Assembly: GCA_022575985.1 (NCBI GenBank)
Contig: JAKSXM010000272.1
Location: 20,270,501 to 20,334,500 of the forward strand
DNA: 64,000 nt
Reading direction: 5' to 3'
Source of the DNA: Anagrus nilaparvatae
Lineage: Eukaryota; Arthropoda; Insecta; Hymenoptera; Mymaridae
The position numbers were made by a program, and so were the translations under genes. Positions within the stretch are counted from its first letter, which is position 1. Each line of letters begins with the position of its first letter. Positions 25,801 to 38,815 of the stretch are shown piece by piece. The notes under the pieces were generated by a model. That model saw only the letters and a list, made by a program, of their open reading frames with translations. It searched no databases and had not been told where the DNA came from.

Positions 25801-26049
25801 AATATTTAAATTAAAATTCATAGAAAAATAAAAAAACTTTTAGTAAAAAATTTATTATTATTATTTCTTTTAAAATATAAATATCCGTATTGAAATTAAT
25901 ATAAAAAATTAATTAATTTTTTTTATGTAATATAAATTATCCTATAAAAAAAAATTTTCATTTCAAAAGGATTTCAATTTAGCTTTCCCCTTAAATTAGC
26001 TAAAATTACATTTAAAAGGTGTATTTTTGATATATTTATTCACATTTTT

Positions 26050-26410
26050 GCAAATTTAAGGGTAAAGTATTAATTTTTAGTAGAAAGGACCTTGAAATTT
26101 GAGATCAGCAATCCAAAAAACCCATGAGAACCAATTCTGAAAACTAAAAAAACTAAAATAACAAAAATACCCCTTAAAGGGATAGTTTTTGCTAATTTAA
26201 GGGTGAACTATTAATTTTTCATAAAAAAATTTCTGAAATTCGTAATCAGCAACTCAAGAAGGATGGACTAAAGCTGGGAACTTAAACTGCGAATACATCA
26301 AAAATACCCCTTTTTAGGGGTATTTTTGGCTAACAAGGGAATTGACAATTTTGTCAATCTGATGTCAAATTCGTTTCAAATTCATTAGCGACCTCAAAAA
26401 CAAAAAAGTA
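26050..26410 (-). repeat. About 140-bp repeat family, locus 1 (three units)
   Basis: The marker motifs GATCAGCAATCCAAAAAACC, AATCAGCAACTCAAGAAGG and ATTAGCGACCTCAAAAACAA start at about 26103, 26244 and 26383, a spacing of 139-141 bp. They are diverged complements of the TTTTGGGTCGCTGA motif at 63681 and the AGCGGCCCAAAATACC motif at 48200. Short stem-loops such as ACCCCTTTTTAGGGGT lie in the units. Confidence 0.65.
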
Positions 26411-28907
26411 TATTTTAAAAATTAACCTTTAAAAAATCTTTAAGCAAACTTGCTATGATAGAGCTATGGACCTGGCTATGGAGCTTTCAAGCTCCGTAGC
26501 AGCCAAAGTTGAGACTTTGGAGCTTTGTGTCGATGGAAACTTTTTTTCAGAATAATAAAATCTAAAGACATACTAAAAATTCAGCTTATTTGATCAAACG
26601 GCCATTTCCTATTCTATTCCAGATCATAGAATAGAAATTTAAAAAAATGTGAAAAAAGTACTTTTTAGTTTTGGAAAAAAATATGAAAATAAATAATATT
26701 AGGATTAATAAAATTTGTTATTGTACTTGATGTTCATTTTGTTCTCATTCTAATATATTAACTACATGGTCTATGAGATAGGATATGAAACAGCAAGTCA
26801 TATTATATAAAAAGTTATTATATTATAAATAAATATTTTATAAATAAAAAAATTTAATTTTTTTTACTTGCTTTGCAATGCAGACTTTAAATACTAAATC
26901 CTGAAAAAATAAAATTCTCTGACCAATTAAAATTCCTGAGGCTTTACTTACATACATTGTTTTCTTTAACTGTTTAAATAAATTTAAAAATAAACTAATT
27001 GAGACATTAAAATGTATGATATTTACAATTTAGTATTTTTAAATATGAACTTTAAAAGCTGACTTTTATGTGCAATTTGATATTTTTTTATTAATTTTTT
27101 TTATTTTACTAAAAGAATGACTCAATTTTAAATTCAAAATTCCATAATTTTTTTTATGGCGAATACATGATGATAAGAGAAAATAAAAAAGTAAACAAAA
27201 GTAAATGAATGGTATTATAATATATTCCAATTAGTCTTTAAAAAATACTGTTTAAGTCAAGGTTTCAGTAGTATGCACATTTATCGTATATTAATTATTT
27301 TAGTTTTACAAAATTATTTTGGCAAAAAAAAGTGTTAAAAAAATTAATTTTAGGAATAAATCTCGGAATAAATTGTGAGTTTGGATTTGGTTTGGATTTA
27401 TTTTTTCGCTGTTTATAAAGAAATTATAACAATTTAATCGAAATTCAGCATTAAAAAAATTTATAAAATATGCAAAAAATTTTTATAAATTGGAATTTTG
27501 ATAAAATAATTTTAAAATTAGGTAAAATACTTTAAAATTTTAAAATTTAACTTTTAATTTGACATGAAAAAATGTTCAAGCAAATGCTTTGATGGGAATA
27601 TAAAATATGTGCACAAGCAAACTGTTTGGAAAAATTCTATTGGGATTCCTAAAGCTTGAAATGCTATACTAGATAAGGTAAATGTCGTTTTGAAAATAAA
27701 TATTTTCACATTGAGTTTTGGTCAAGGTTTCGCTACATCATTTTTGTCATTGGCTAAAAAATGAACCAATAAGGAAATTTTTTAAAAAATACCTAAAAAA
27801 CTGAACCTCAGATTTACAATAAAAATTGCAAATAATTATGTTTTACACAGAACCGAGACTAGAACATGTCATGACTAGAACTTAACAGAAAAACTCGTGC
27901 CTCTAATTAATATATTTTTCCTGTTTTTATAATAATAACTAGAAATTATTAAAGTATAATTAAGTCCGTTTGTATTTTTTTTCCTCCTATTTTTTCCTAA
28001 AAAAATTTAAAAAAAGTCAATAAATTTATTCCTGTATTTATTTTTTATAAAGGTAAATAATTTAATTTGAAAAAAAAAATGAAATATTTCAACACAGCAA
28101 TAAAACTAATTAAATTATAAAAATTCAAAAAAAAAAAATATGTTTTAATTTTACCTAGAATACGATCAATAAAATGTTTGTCTCATAAAATTTTTAAATA
28201 AAATGTTCGTATAATAAAAATTTTTTTTTTCGTCCTTTTGTCTTTGATCACAAATTTTTTATTTTTATATTACACTAACCTTTTTTTTTATTAGTACAAC
28301 TTTTTTTTTTAATTTTCACAGAATCAAAAAAAAATATATTTAATTTATGCAGGAAATATTCTTTTTACTTTCTATAATTGAATTTTATGGACCTAATAAA
28401 AAAAAAGAAAAAAGTTCGAAAAAAGTATACCTTAAAAATCCTGGTCAAATAAACCAGGTGAGGGTTAAAATGTTTTACAGTTAAATAATTAAATTTTTTT
28501 TACAAGTTCCTTAGATCAGGGTCAGATAAAAACAAAAACTTGTTAACAAATTTTTTTTGATTTATTTTTATATAGAAAATTGGTATTGGATTCAGGAAAC
28601 TCTTACAATATTTTTGACAATACTTTTGAGTTAAAAATGTTTTTAAAAATTAAGGTTTCGCCTTTGTTTGAGATTCAAAAAACGGTATTGAATTGTATTG
28701 TATTTTGAATATATTTTTTTTTTTTAAATTTAACTTCAATAGTACATCTATAAACTCGTCTATAAAAAGTTTTTAAATCATTTAAAGGTAGGTTTAGGGT
28801 CTGCTATTATAAAAAGGGCGTATGAGTACGACAGCTGAATTGTTGTTAAGAGGTAGCTAAAACCAAAACATAACTTGCTCGATTTCGTATCCTATAGTTT
28901 TTTTGAC

Positions 28908-29280
28908 CGCGGGTTCTGGAAAAACTTATAGCTCCACAAATTTTGCCAATTTTTCATTAAAAAAAATTGAAAGTATGCAACCTGGAAATAGTCTAGATTT
29001 TTAAATTAGACCAAAACGAACTTCTTTTATATTTGAAATTTTTCGGTATTTTAGTTCTGGAAGACCCGTTGTTTACCCGACCCTTTATTTTTTTAATATA
29101 CATACATGATTTTAAGAACGGATAAACGGCCGGACTTTCAGAACTAAAATATCCAAAAATGTCAAATGAAAATTAAGTTCGTTTTGGCCTAATTTAAAAA
29201 TCTAGGTTACTTCAGGTTGCCATACTTTCGGTTTTATTTTTCCGAAAATTGACCAACTTTGTGGGCCCATAAGTTTAAAA
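28908..29280. mobile_element. Foldback element, about 370 bp
   Basis: The left arm (28923 to about 29085) has ACTTATAGCTCCACAAATTT, CCAAAACGAACTT and TATTTTAGTTCTGGAAG. The right arm (about 29115-29275) has the matching inverse, CTTTCAGAACTAAAATATCC, AAGTTCGTTTTGG and CCAACTTTGTGGGCCCATAA. The arms are about 160 bp with scattered mismatches; the loop is about 30 bp. Non-coding. Confidence 0.85.
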
Positions 29281-29649
29281 ATGTTTTTGTCTTGATTATC
29301 AAAAATTCTATTGTCATAAACTCGTTCACCCCTTTTTACCATAGCGGGGCCTGAAGCACACTTTTATTAAATTGAGATTAAATATTTATTAAAAGAACGC
29401 AAAAATATTTTTCAAATTTTTATGTTTTAATTTAATTTTAATTTAGTGGGTAATAATAACAAATAAAAAATAAATTTAATCAATGAAAAAATATTATTTT
29501 ATATTTTTTTCCCTAATCGAGTCCCTAATATAAAGTTATATTTCCCTTAAGACGTTCTGAAAGTTGACTGTTGTGATTATTACCCTGCCTTATCAACAGG
29601 GCCGCCCGCAGTTCCTTTGATCCTATCCACTAGTATAGGCGGCAACTTA

Positions 29650-30910
29650 CACCTATTTTCGAGTCGCTTTTGGAAATTACTATAGGAAAATTATCGTGTT
29701 TTGCGTGTTTTGCATGATTTAAAATTACAATATATTACTACTCAAAGCTGCTGGTAAAAAAAAGCTGGTAGATTTATTTATTACTTTTTTTTTAATCGTC
29801 AAAACAATATTACACTAAAAATTCAAGGTTAATTTGTTTTTATTTATTATTTTTGGATATTATATAATATTTATTTAATATATTAAAAATGAGCTTATTT
29901 TATTAATAATCATCTTAATACTTTTATTTTTTATATTAATGCAAAAAATTTTAAATCTATAATTATTTTAGAAACAAAAAGATATATTATTTATTTTATT
30001 TTTGTAAAAAAAAGCTTGAAATAAATAAGCTAATTAACTAATTTACAACAAGCTAAATAAACCCATTTTTTTCTTTCACAAATCATGTAGCTGGAAAAAG
30101 ATAAGCTTACTTATTTGATAACAAAAACTCTTTTTACACGATTATACAATATCAAAATGACAGCTTGAAAAAGAGAAGCTAATAGTTAGGCGGCCAGCTG
30201 GCTTTTCAGGTCACTCAGGGAATCCAGTTCTACCATTTTGAGCGGAGAAAAATGAGTGACCTGAAAAGCCAGCTAGCCGCCTAACTATTAGCTTCTCTTT
30301 TTCAAGCTGTCATTTTGATATTGTATAATCGTATAAAAAGAGTTTTTGTTATCAAATAAGTAAGCTTATCTTTTTCCAGCTACATGATTTGTGAAAGAAA
30401 AAAATGGGTTTATTTAGCTTGTTGTAAATTAGTTAATTAGCTTATTTATTTCAAGCTTTTTTTTACCAAGCAACAAATTTTTTTAGGAATAAATATTGTT
30501 TAATCAGCTTTTCTTTTTTAAGCTACACGATTTATAAAACACAGAAACTTTATTTTATTTGTTGCAAAACAGTTAATTAGCTTATTTATTTAAAGTTTTT
30601 TTTTACAAAAAAAAATAAATAAAAGTATTAAGATGATTATTAATAAAATAAGCTCATTTTTAATCGATTTTTAATATATTAAATAAATATTATATAATAT
30701 CCAAAAATAATAAATAAAAACAAAATAACCTTGAATTTTTAGTGTAATATTGTTTTGACGATTAAAAAAAAAGTAATAAATAAATCTTCCAGCTTTTTTT
30801 TACCAGCAGCTTTGAGTAGTAATATATTGTAATTTTAAATCATGCAAAACACGCAAAACACGATAATTTTTCTATAGTAATAATTTCCAAAAGCGACTCG
30901 AAAATAGGTG
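29650..30910. mobile_element. 1.26-kb near-palindrome (giant foldback)
   Basis: The left arm 29650-30217 and right arm 30253-30910 are closely matching inverted copies around a 35-base spacer. The outer ends are CACCTATTTTCGAGTCGCTT and AAGCGACTCGAAAATAGGTG; the inner ends are GGCTTTTCAGGTCACTCA and TGAGTGACCTGAAAAGCC. The right arm is about 90 bp longer because a segment around 30385-30470 is duplicated in diverged form at about 30510-30602, and the left arm has its own replacement near 29920-29990. It is non-coding and lies in intron 1. It could be a foldback transposon or a source of long hairpin RNA. Confidence 0.9.
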
Positions 30911-31654
30911 CCATTTCAAGGAAAAAAATGAAGTCGACTTTGGTAGACTTTAAAAAGGGAAAATTAGTTTCAACCGGTTTCAACATTGCATCTGATTTTT
31001 CGTAAAAAATTTCTAAAAATTGGGAGTAAAAAAATACTTTTTATAAAAATTATTTTCATCTCATACATAATATTTTTAAAAGAACTCAACGCAGACATGA
31101 AAATAGGGTCCTTTTTATGCTTTGCGTTTATTCTGTATTGTGTAAGAGCCTTCTGACAGGGAATAAATCATTGTACAAAAGGGGAGAAAATAAAGGTAAA
31201 AATGAATAGTGCATTTAAAAAAACAACCGTTCAAAACTCTGTATACCCATATTCTGCCTGCGTAGTGCTCTGAGTTTTGCCTGAAATACTACATCAAAGA
31301 TATACTATATAGCGCAGTACATTACGCAGTAAGTATATAAGTGACCCAGGATATGTTTAGTTTGCTGCTGGGGTCGGATGCCAAATGTTTTTTTAGCAGC
31401 ACTCAGTTTTTACACGATTGTGTAGGGGGAGGTATTTTGCTAGAAAAATAATGATCATGAAAAATACCTTGTTAAAAGATTTTTGAAAACCATAAAAAGT
31501 TGTTTTAATGAATTTTTGTTTAATTTATACAAATATATACATACAGCATTATTGCATTGTGTATACACAGACAGCAACAAATAAGTAGTCAAGGCGACAG
31601 CAATCTTAAACAGAAATTTATGAACAATTTTTTTTATTTTCTTTTGGATTTTAA

Positions 31655-31759
31655 ATTTTAACGGAAGTTAATGATGAGATTTCCCTATCATCATCTGATT
31701 CAGAAGATGAAGAGGACACTCAGGTTATTGATGTGGGTGAATTGATGCAAGAAAATTAA
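31655..31759 (+). other. Possible orphan acidic terminal exon
   Basis: One frame, open from just after the TAA at 31652-31654, encodes a short acidic peptide (EISLSSSDSEDEEDTQ, then VIDVGELMQEN) and a stop at 31757-31759. An AATAAA follows at 31864-31869. Such a composition is rare in the surrounding AT-rich intron and resembles the 'LSSS-acidic' units and the LVIDEG segments of the large protein. The only AG close to its start (31666-31667) would need an upstream exon ending with one codon base, which the phase-0 donor of exon 1 does not supply. It may be an alternative 3' exon, a decayed duplicated exon, or chance. Confidence 0.3.
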
Positions 31760-33002
31760 ATATAATATACAGTTGTAATAAATTGTATACTTAAGAATGG
31801 GAATTTATATGATTGTCTGTAATTTATTGTGCTTCAAGTTGTGCTGTATATTTTGAAATTAAAAATAAAATTTAAAGAAAAAAAAAATAGAAAAAATAAA
31901 TTATTACCATTTAGCACTTTGAAAATTATTTTTTACTATTAAAACAATTATTTTAAAAACTACCCTTATTTAAGTATAATTTACATTTAAAAAAATAGCT
32001 TAAAATGACGTTAAAATGCAATAAAATTTGAAGGGGTGATTTTCTTTATGTAATAAGGGTGGTATCAATCAGGGTATCAATATTTCAGACATTATACACT
32101 AGTATTTGAAATCGGTAACTAAAAAAACCTTCTTAAAGACACCTTTTCTTGGCCCATGGTAACATGCACCCAAACCCTGACCCAAACATAATATCCTTAC
32201 GTTCTGTCCTATTCTTTTGTCTTTGATCCTTTAAAAATTATTAAAATAAATTAAGCAATTTACGTAAATTTTTCTGATCTTTCAAATGGCGCAAACCGAA
32301 TTTTTATATTTTCTCTAGTTTTCGCGTTTTTCCTATTTTTCCGCATAAAAAGGGGTTTTAGTCAAATTTTCACCCTTAAACTCACGATTAATTGGCTAAG
32401 AAATATATTTTTTTTAAATCTCCATTCAAAAATACCCTTACTTACAAAATTTTGCGTCCTTATAAAAAATCTTAAAATTTTTATAAAAATTACATTAAAT
32501 GCCTGTGTTATTACACTTATGGGGAAGACAGGAATCCAGATATACCATGTACAAAAAGTATCAGTTAATCTTGTAAAAAATTAACCCCAAAGACGTTTGT
32601 CGCTAAATTTGTTAGGCACTACTTTTTTCCTATAGTTACACAATACAACATTGGTTACCCACAAGTATAACAAGGGTGTGAGTACCCTCTAGTATTTTAT
32701 TACAAACTGATAAATATTCAAAACAAAAAATTTAAATTGCCAAGGGCGGTAAAAAAGGAGGCTACTTAATTTTTTATCTTAATACCATAATCTTGGTTGT
32801 AAAATAACTGATTAACGAAAAATATTTTTATCTTAAATTTTGTAAGTAAAAAAAGGTCGTAAGCAAGGTAAGCAACCCGAAATCGATAGGCGAAACTTAT
32901 CAGATTAAGTATAATAAGATTTACTTTATTTTTAGTTTCCAATTTTAGATATAAGAATCTAAGATGCTTGCAAACTCTCAAAACAAACACATTTTATATT
33001 CT

Positions 33003-33038
33003 AAAAGTCAAGGTAAAAGTCAAGGCGAGAGTCAAGGT
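33003..33038. repeat. 12-bp tandem repeat, three units
   Basis: AAAAGTCAAGGT, AAAAGTCAAGGC and GAGAGTCAAGGT in series. Confidence 0.85.
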
Positions 33039-33362
33039 TCTCTTGGGTTTACTATAATTTACTTGGCTTTGAAAAAATTAAACTTTTAATGGGTTTTTAT
33101 TCAAATATCCTCGAAAATATAGTAACATATTTCAGATTTTAATAATTAATTCAATAAATCATTTAATTAAAAAAGTAAATAATTTTAATTTTTACGTCAA
33201 AAACCTTTGAAAACTGTAAGTAGCAAAATTTATTTAACACAGATTGTCATTGGTTTTTGACCTAAAAGTTTAAATGTGGTAAAAGAAAATGATTTTTTTC
33301 TTGAAGAAATAAATACTCAGTTAAAAAGTAAACAACGAGGTAAACAATTAAAAATAGAAATT

Positions 33363-33545
33363 TACGGCTCGAGCCCAGAAAAGTAAAGATTATCGGCTTC
33401 GCCTCGGAAGGTAATTTACATGCGATTTGGGCCATTCCTTATTTATGGACAAGGGTCCGGTCGTATAAAATTTTTCTGTATCTGTGGCGAGAAAACACGT
33501 CTTTGCCGACGTGCTTTCTCGACGCAGACCAGAAAAAAAAAATTA
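33363..33545 (+). repeat. Dispersed hairpin repeat, copy C
   Basis: CCAGAAAAGTAAAGA at the left, CGGCTTCGCCTCGGAAGGTA in the loop, GATTTGGGCCATTCCTTATT as the right stem, then the TGGCGAGAAAACACGTCTTT tail. Part of the left stem is missing compared with copies A and B. Confidence 0.7.
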
Positions 33546-34089
33546 GTATTTTACCATAATAATCAAGCAAATACTAATGCATATTTTAAGTTTAGAAACA
33601 GACTTTTTTCAATATCTTTTTTAAGACGAATTTGAGTAAAATCTTAAATTGACGATAACTTGGCTAAGTTTCATTGTAGAAAGAAAAGATTTTTTTTCTT
33701 CTAGAGTGGTTTTTCCCTGGAAATTAGATTTTTATCTATTTTTTTATTTACCTAAAAAGTTATTTTGAAAATTTAGGATAGTTCAGATACAAAAAACACG
33801 GGTTTTCACATAAAAGTGGCAAAATCTTTTTGGCATCCGTGGCCGATTTCGTGTTCACGTTTTTTTTTGCATTCTATAGGGTCCAAACTACCAGAAAATC
33901 ACCAGAAAATCAAGGTGGTAGTCACGGCCTCGTTAATTTTTTTTTTTCATTTTTGGTGCTCATAAAACGTATTTTCTCATAGAAATACACATATAATTAT
34001 TAATATTTTAAGAATAAAAAATGTTTTTAATTATGTAAAGAAAGGGTAATGGGACATTATTATGCGTTTTTAGGGACAAAAATATGTCT

Positions 34090-34650
34090 TGTAATTTCAC
34101 AACTGTTTATTGCAATTTTTCGACGAAAATCGTAAAATTGCGACTTTGTCGAAAATTTACGAAAAAATAAAATAAATCGTTAATTTACTAATTTCTCGCA
34201 AATTTACAAATATTAGTAAATTTCCGATTTTTGTCGAAAAATTGCCAATTTTTTCGAAAATTTACTAAATTTTCGTAAACTTACTAATTTTGTCGTAAAA
34301 TCACAGGAGTTATTTTTTACAGTATGTGTATTCCTTAAAAAAATAAAAACAATTACAAAAAAGAACGGAAAAAAGTTTTTAGTCGCCTTGTCTATAATGG
34401 CAATGTGCACTAATATCAAAAGTTTTTAACTGACACATTGACCTGAGCGTTGACCAATGCTAAACGTACAACAAACGTACATGTATACTGTAAATTATTT
34501 ATAAATCCATAATAGTGCAATTTACGAAAATTCTTCTTTTTTTGTGAATTGACAACTGTTTTTGTAAATTCACGACTTGTATTAGCGAATTATCGATATT
34601 TTATCAAAAATTTACCAAAGTTTTGTAAATAATCTGGCAATTCATGGTTT
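34090..34650. repeat. Self-complementary 'TTTACGAAAA' repeat field
   Basis: Many interleaved copies of CGAAAATTTAC/GTAAATTTTCG, TCGTAAAATCAC and TTTGTAAATTCACGA occur in both orientations. A similar patch lies at 45395-45540. Probably one or more diverged foldback elements; clear ends were not found. Confidence 0.5.
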
Positions 34651-36039
34651 CTGTTTGCTGCTTTTATTTATTGTGAAAATTGTCGTTTTTTTTTTGCAAG
34701 GTATAAATATTTTGTTTTGTTTCAAAAAATTAACGTTTGATAATGATAATTTTAAGCATTTTTAACGAAATAATTATGAAAGAAAAATTTGAAGAAAAAA
34801 AAGATGTTACTACTTCTGAAAAAAAATTTAAACATTCTGTACTAATTTCGAAAGTTACTTAGAAGAATTTAATTTTAATGGGCTAGAGCTTGTCAAAAAA
34901 TCTAATTCATAACGGTTACAAATTTTTTACTCCAGTGTAATAAAATCTTATAAAAAAAATATATAAAATTTCACTTTTTTTATGTTTAATATTTGTTTCG
35001 AATTTTTTATTTTTAATATTTGTTTCCAATTTTTTTAAAAACTTTTTTTCGACCTTGTTGAACAATAATAAATCTTATCGATATAATTATAAACTCACAT
35101 TTTATCTATATCTCTTTGAATTAACGTACCCAGTAATCAAAACAATTTTTTTATTGAAACCAGTAAAACTGATTGAAACTATGATTTAAAATTTAGAAAA
35201 AATAAAAAATAAATAAATAAAAGTTGAAATTATGAAAAGTTACTAAAAACTTTTTTTATATTAACATTTTTTTATCATAAAAATTGACAAAAATAATATA
35301 ATTTTTTTATGTAAAAATCATTTTCTAGAAATAATTATTTTCGAGATATTTTTTTTTAAATTTAGTTAGTTAAAGTTAGTTTCGTATAGTTTATTAAATT
35401 TAATAAGGATGAATGCTTTTGATGAAAGAAAATGTATGAATTGTAAATTTAATTAATTTTATTGCTATGCTCTAATTTTTACTCGAATTTCTATGTAATT
35501 GTTATACGAAATATTTTCCTATTAAGGATGCTGCTCACCTTTTTTGTTTGAGTACAGATTTTAATAAAAGTTGGTATATAACAAGAAAGCATATTAAAAA
35601 ATACATATTTAAAATTCGAAGATCCTAGGGTGACTCCTTCATTATTAAATAATTAAAAATAATTTTGCTTCTCCGAGCATCTTATACATGTGATTCTTAT
35701 GGGACGACATTTTACAATAAAAAATTAAAGTATTTTTTGAGTACAGTTTTTGATAAAAAAATTATAACATATAAATGTATTATCTATTATCCCCACCAAA
35801 GTATACTCATCATCCTTAAATTGTATTTTTACTGTTAAAGGATGTGGAAAGTTTTAAACTTATAAGATATCAGTAAAGCTAAAAATTTTCCTTCGAAAGA
35901 TATTTATAACTTTATAATCATATTTTGTATAAGATTTTTGATTTTTAATGATAATATTTTGTCTTCTTAGATATACTTAGATAGAGTATAGAAAATTCTA
36001 CACCAAGTTCGCCGAGTACTCGTCCTAAGAATCGTGCTG

Positions 36040-36120
36040 GTACCAAAACTTTTGCGCCCTTGATACTCACGTTAAAAGATTAAGCTTAATTTTGGATTAA
36101 CCTAAAAAAGCTTAATAAAA
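36040..36120 (+). repeat. Partial copy of the AAGCTTAATTTTGG inverted-repeat family
   Basis: CACGTTAAAAGATTAAGCTT followed by AATTTTGGATTAACC matches the left end of the element at 44638-44756. The preceding TTTTGCGCCCTTGATACT also recurs near 49690 in intron 2. Confidence 0.55.
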
Positions 36121-38654
36121 ATACATAAAAGGTTATTTGGCAGAAATTAAAATAAATAAACAATTTACATAAAATAAACTTCATATTTTTATAAAATAGA
36201 TTCAACTGCGCTTCCCGCAACAACAATATTATGATAGCATAAAATGAATAATTTCATAATCAATAATTAAGAAAATTAGTATTTTTTCAGCTACATTAAG
36301 TTAACCTCGAAATTAACCTAAAATTTTGAAAAGAATTTGTTAATGCAGTGTGTAAATTATTGCAAAAACCAATCAGAATGTATTTTTAGCTATTACAATG
36401 TACTTAGTTTCTAGAAAAAGCATAACTTATATATTCTTCCAATTAACCTGTTATTTATACATAAATATTCTTATGTTAAGCTCACTAAGCTACTTCTAGT
36501 AAGCTTACTTCAGTAAGATCGAGAGTAAGATATAATAACTTATAATAATAATAATAACTTATAATTATAATAACTTATACATTGACTATTTCATCAGTGC
36601 AGATATTTAAATTCGTTTGATAAAGTTCTGTATAATCTCTCTGTACTATATTTATTTCAAAGCAAGTTTCAAAGCATTAAACTTTGATTATAGATTTGTG
36701 ACAATTTGTGAAGTAGTTTTTGTTTTATTTTTTTTTTTTTTTTTTTTATTAATTTTTTTTCAAATTATAGATTTTATACATGGCCAAGTAGAGTCTCATT
36801 AGTTTTAGCTTATTCAAATTTTTAAAATGAGATTAAAAAATTTTTCGAAAATTTTTTCAAAATTCAAAATAGATTCAAACCAGGATTCAAACAGAATTGA
36901 GACAGAATTTAAGCTTAAAAACTGCTTTCTAAAATTTTTCAATAATTTCTGTCTCTTCATTTCTTGGGTCCTTATTGTCCTTGCAGTCTTTACAAGATCC
37001 TTATTTTCAATTTAAACCCTAATTTATTTTTTTTTCAACACGCAAGATCAAAAGATTCATGACCTTTAAAGAAACCCTTGTTTTTTTTAAGCTAATGAAT
37101 AGATTTTATTGGTTCTTATTTTTGGCAAATAAAGGTCCTTATAAATGGAAAAAATTTTTTTGTAGACACCCTGTGAAGACAAATTATTAAGAATAGTTTT
37201 GCGAGTAGTTTTGCAATGTTATTAAATAAATTTTATTAAATAATTTAGTTAACTAGAAAATCAAGAAAACTTTTAATATGTGAAAAAATAAGCAACATAC
37301 ATTTATAAAGAATTTTTACATTCACGTAATCAAAGACTTCAAAGTGGGGAAAAGGAAAGAGAGAGGAGTGATTTGCAATTTGGATTTTATCTCGGATTTT
37401 ATAGTATGAACACACCATATACATAGTTTCTAATTTTTCAATATAAAATATTAATGCATTAGACATTTTTGTAATATGCAGTTAACTATAATTATATTTT
37501 GCTTTCTATGCGTGAAGTTCAACTTCAATAAAGTAATAAAAACTACGTTAGAGAGAGTTGTTTTCTTGCAGGTTATACTTGATACAACATCAAGAAACTG
37601 TAGTGCAGAAACGAGTGCTTATATGATAAGGAGATTGTTAAAAACTGAATATATTTTCATGAAAGCAATGAACTCAACGCGGAAGTAACCAAACACAGAA
37701 CAAACGTAATATGTTGTTGAAAAATGTCTGTAATAACCTGGGATTTTAGGATGAGTTGCTATTGTTTCTCATATTGCTTGAAGAATTTGAAAAATTTATT
37801 TTATTAAAAAATATATTTTTAATCCTGTTTTTTCATTCATATAAGGCAATTGATTTGTTATAATACGTAATCGAAATAATTCTAACTTTTTATAGAACCA
37901 TTTAGTGCTGCAGATTACAGGAGCCAAGGGGGCTTTCAAAATTTTTTATTTATTTATTTTTTTTTAATAATTCTTTTTCCAGGTGAAATTTACTTTACTA
38001 CTTTAACAGTCTTTTTTAACACATAAAAACGAGCATAAAAGTAACGTTTTGTTCTCATAATTAAAAATTCATATTTGAATAAAGATATTTTTAATATTAA
38101 TTTAAGTATTTATTACATTTATTTCCTGTTCATTTAAAAAAAAAAAGAACAGTTTTATTATTTTTGGAAAAGTCGTAAAAATTTGATTACACATGTCGAT
38201 ACATATAGACTTATTTGTGTCAAAACCACTGTCATAAAATCAGCACAGCTGCCAGATTTCCAAAATATATAATATATCTCAGAGTACAAAGAAATAATAA
38301 AAAATTTTAAAAAATTCTTTACGAACAATTAATAGTATAAATTAAATTCAATGTATACGGTCGCGATCAAAAATTCCTTTACCACCAATAAAGACATAAA
38401 AATACAAAAGAATAATAATTAAGGATTTAAATTTTATGAGTTTATTTCTTCAACAAAAAAAAAAAATTGCATAATTATATGATAATATAATAATAATTAT
38501 TAATACGAGTATTAATATTAACAAATTTAGGTTACAATAAAGTTACAATTATGTAATTGCGCGTCTAAATAATTCTAAATTGGCGAAACTGAAACTTTGG
38601 TACTATGAGATAAATTGTTCATTATTAACAAATTTTGTAGGTCTGCGGGTACTT

Positions 38655-38815
38655 TTTAAGGCCGCTCTATCCAGGGCTCTATCCATCACTGGGTGTTTCC
38701 GTAACGTATATTTTGAAAATGAGATATTTTAACCATATATTTATTAAGGGCGCTCTGTCCACCACTGGGTGTTTTTTGCGCAGTATATTTGTAACTAAAA
38801 TATTTTAACCATATA
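38655..38815. repeat. Direct duplication, about 80-90 bp
   Basis: CACTGGGTGTTT followed by ATATTTTAACCATATATTTA is present twice, starting near 38686 and 38763, each preceded by CGCTCT.TCCA. Confidence 0.75.

Noticed and set aside
9266..33635. Similar MAQ-type short frames at 9266, 13866 and near 33420
   Set aside because: They share DNA repeat sequence, but frames and lengths differ and the peptide is not conserved between copies.
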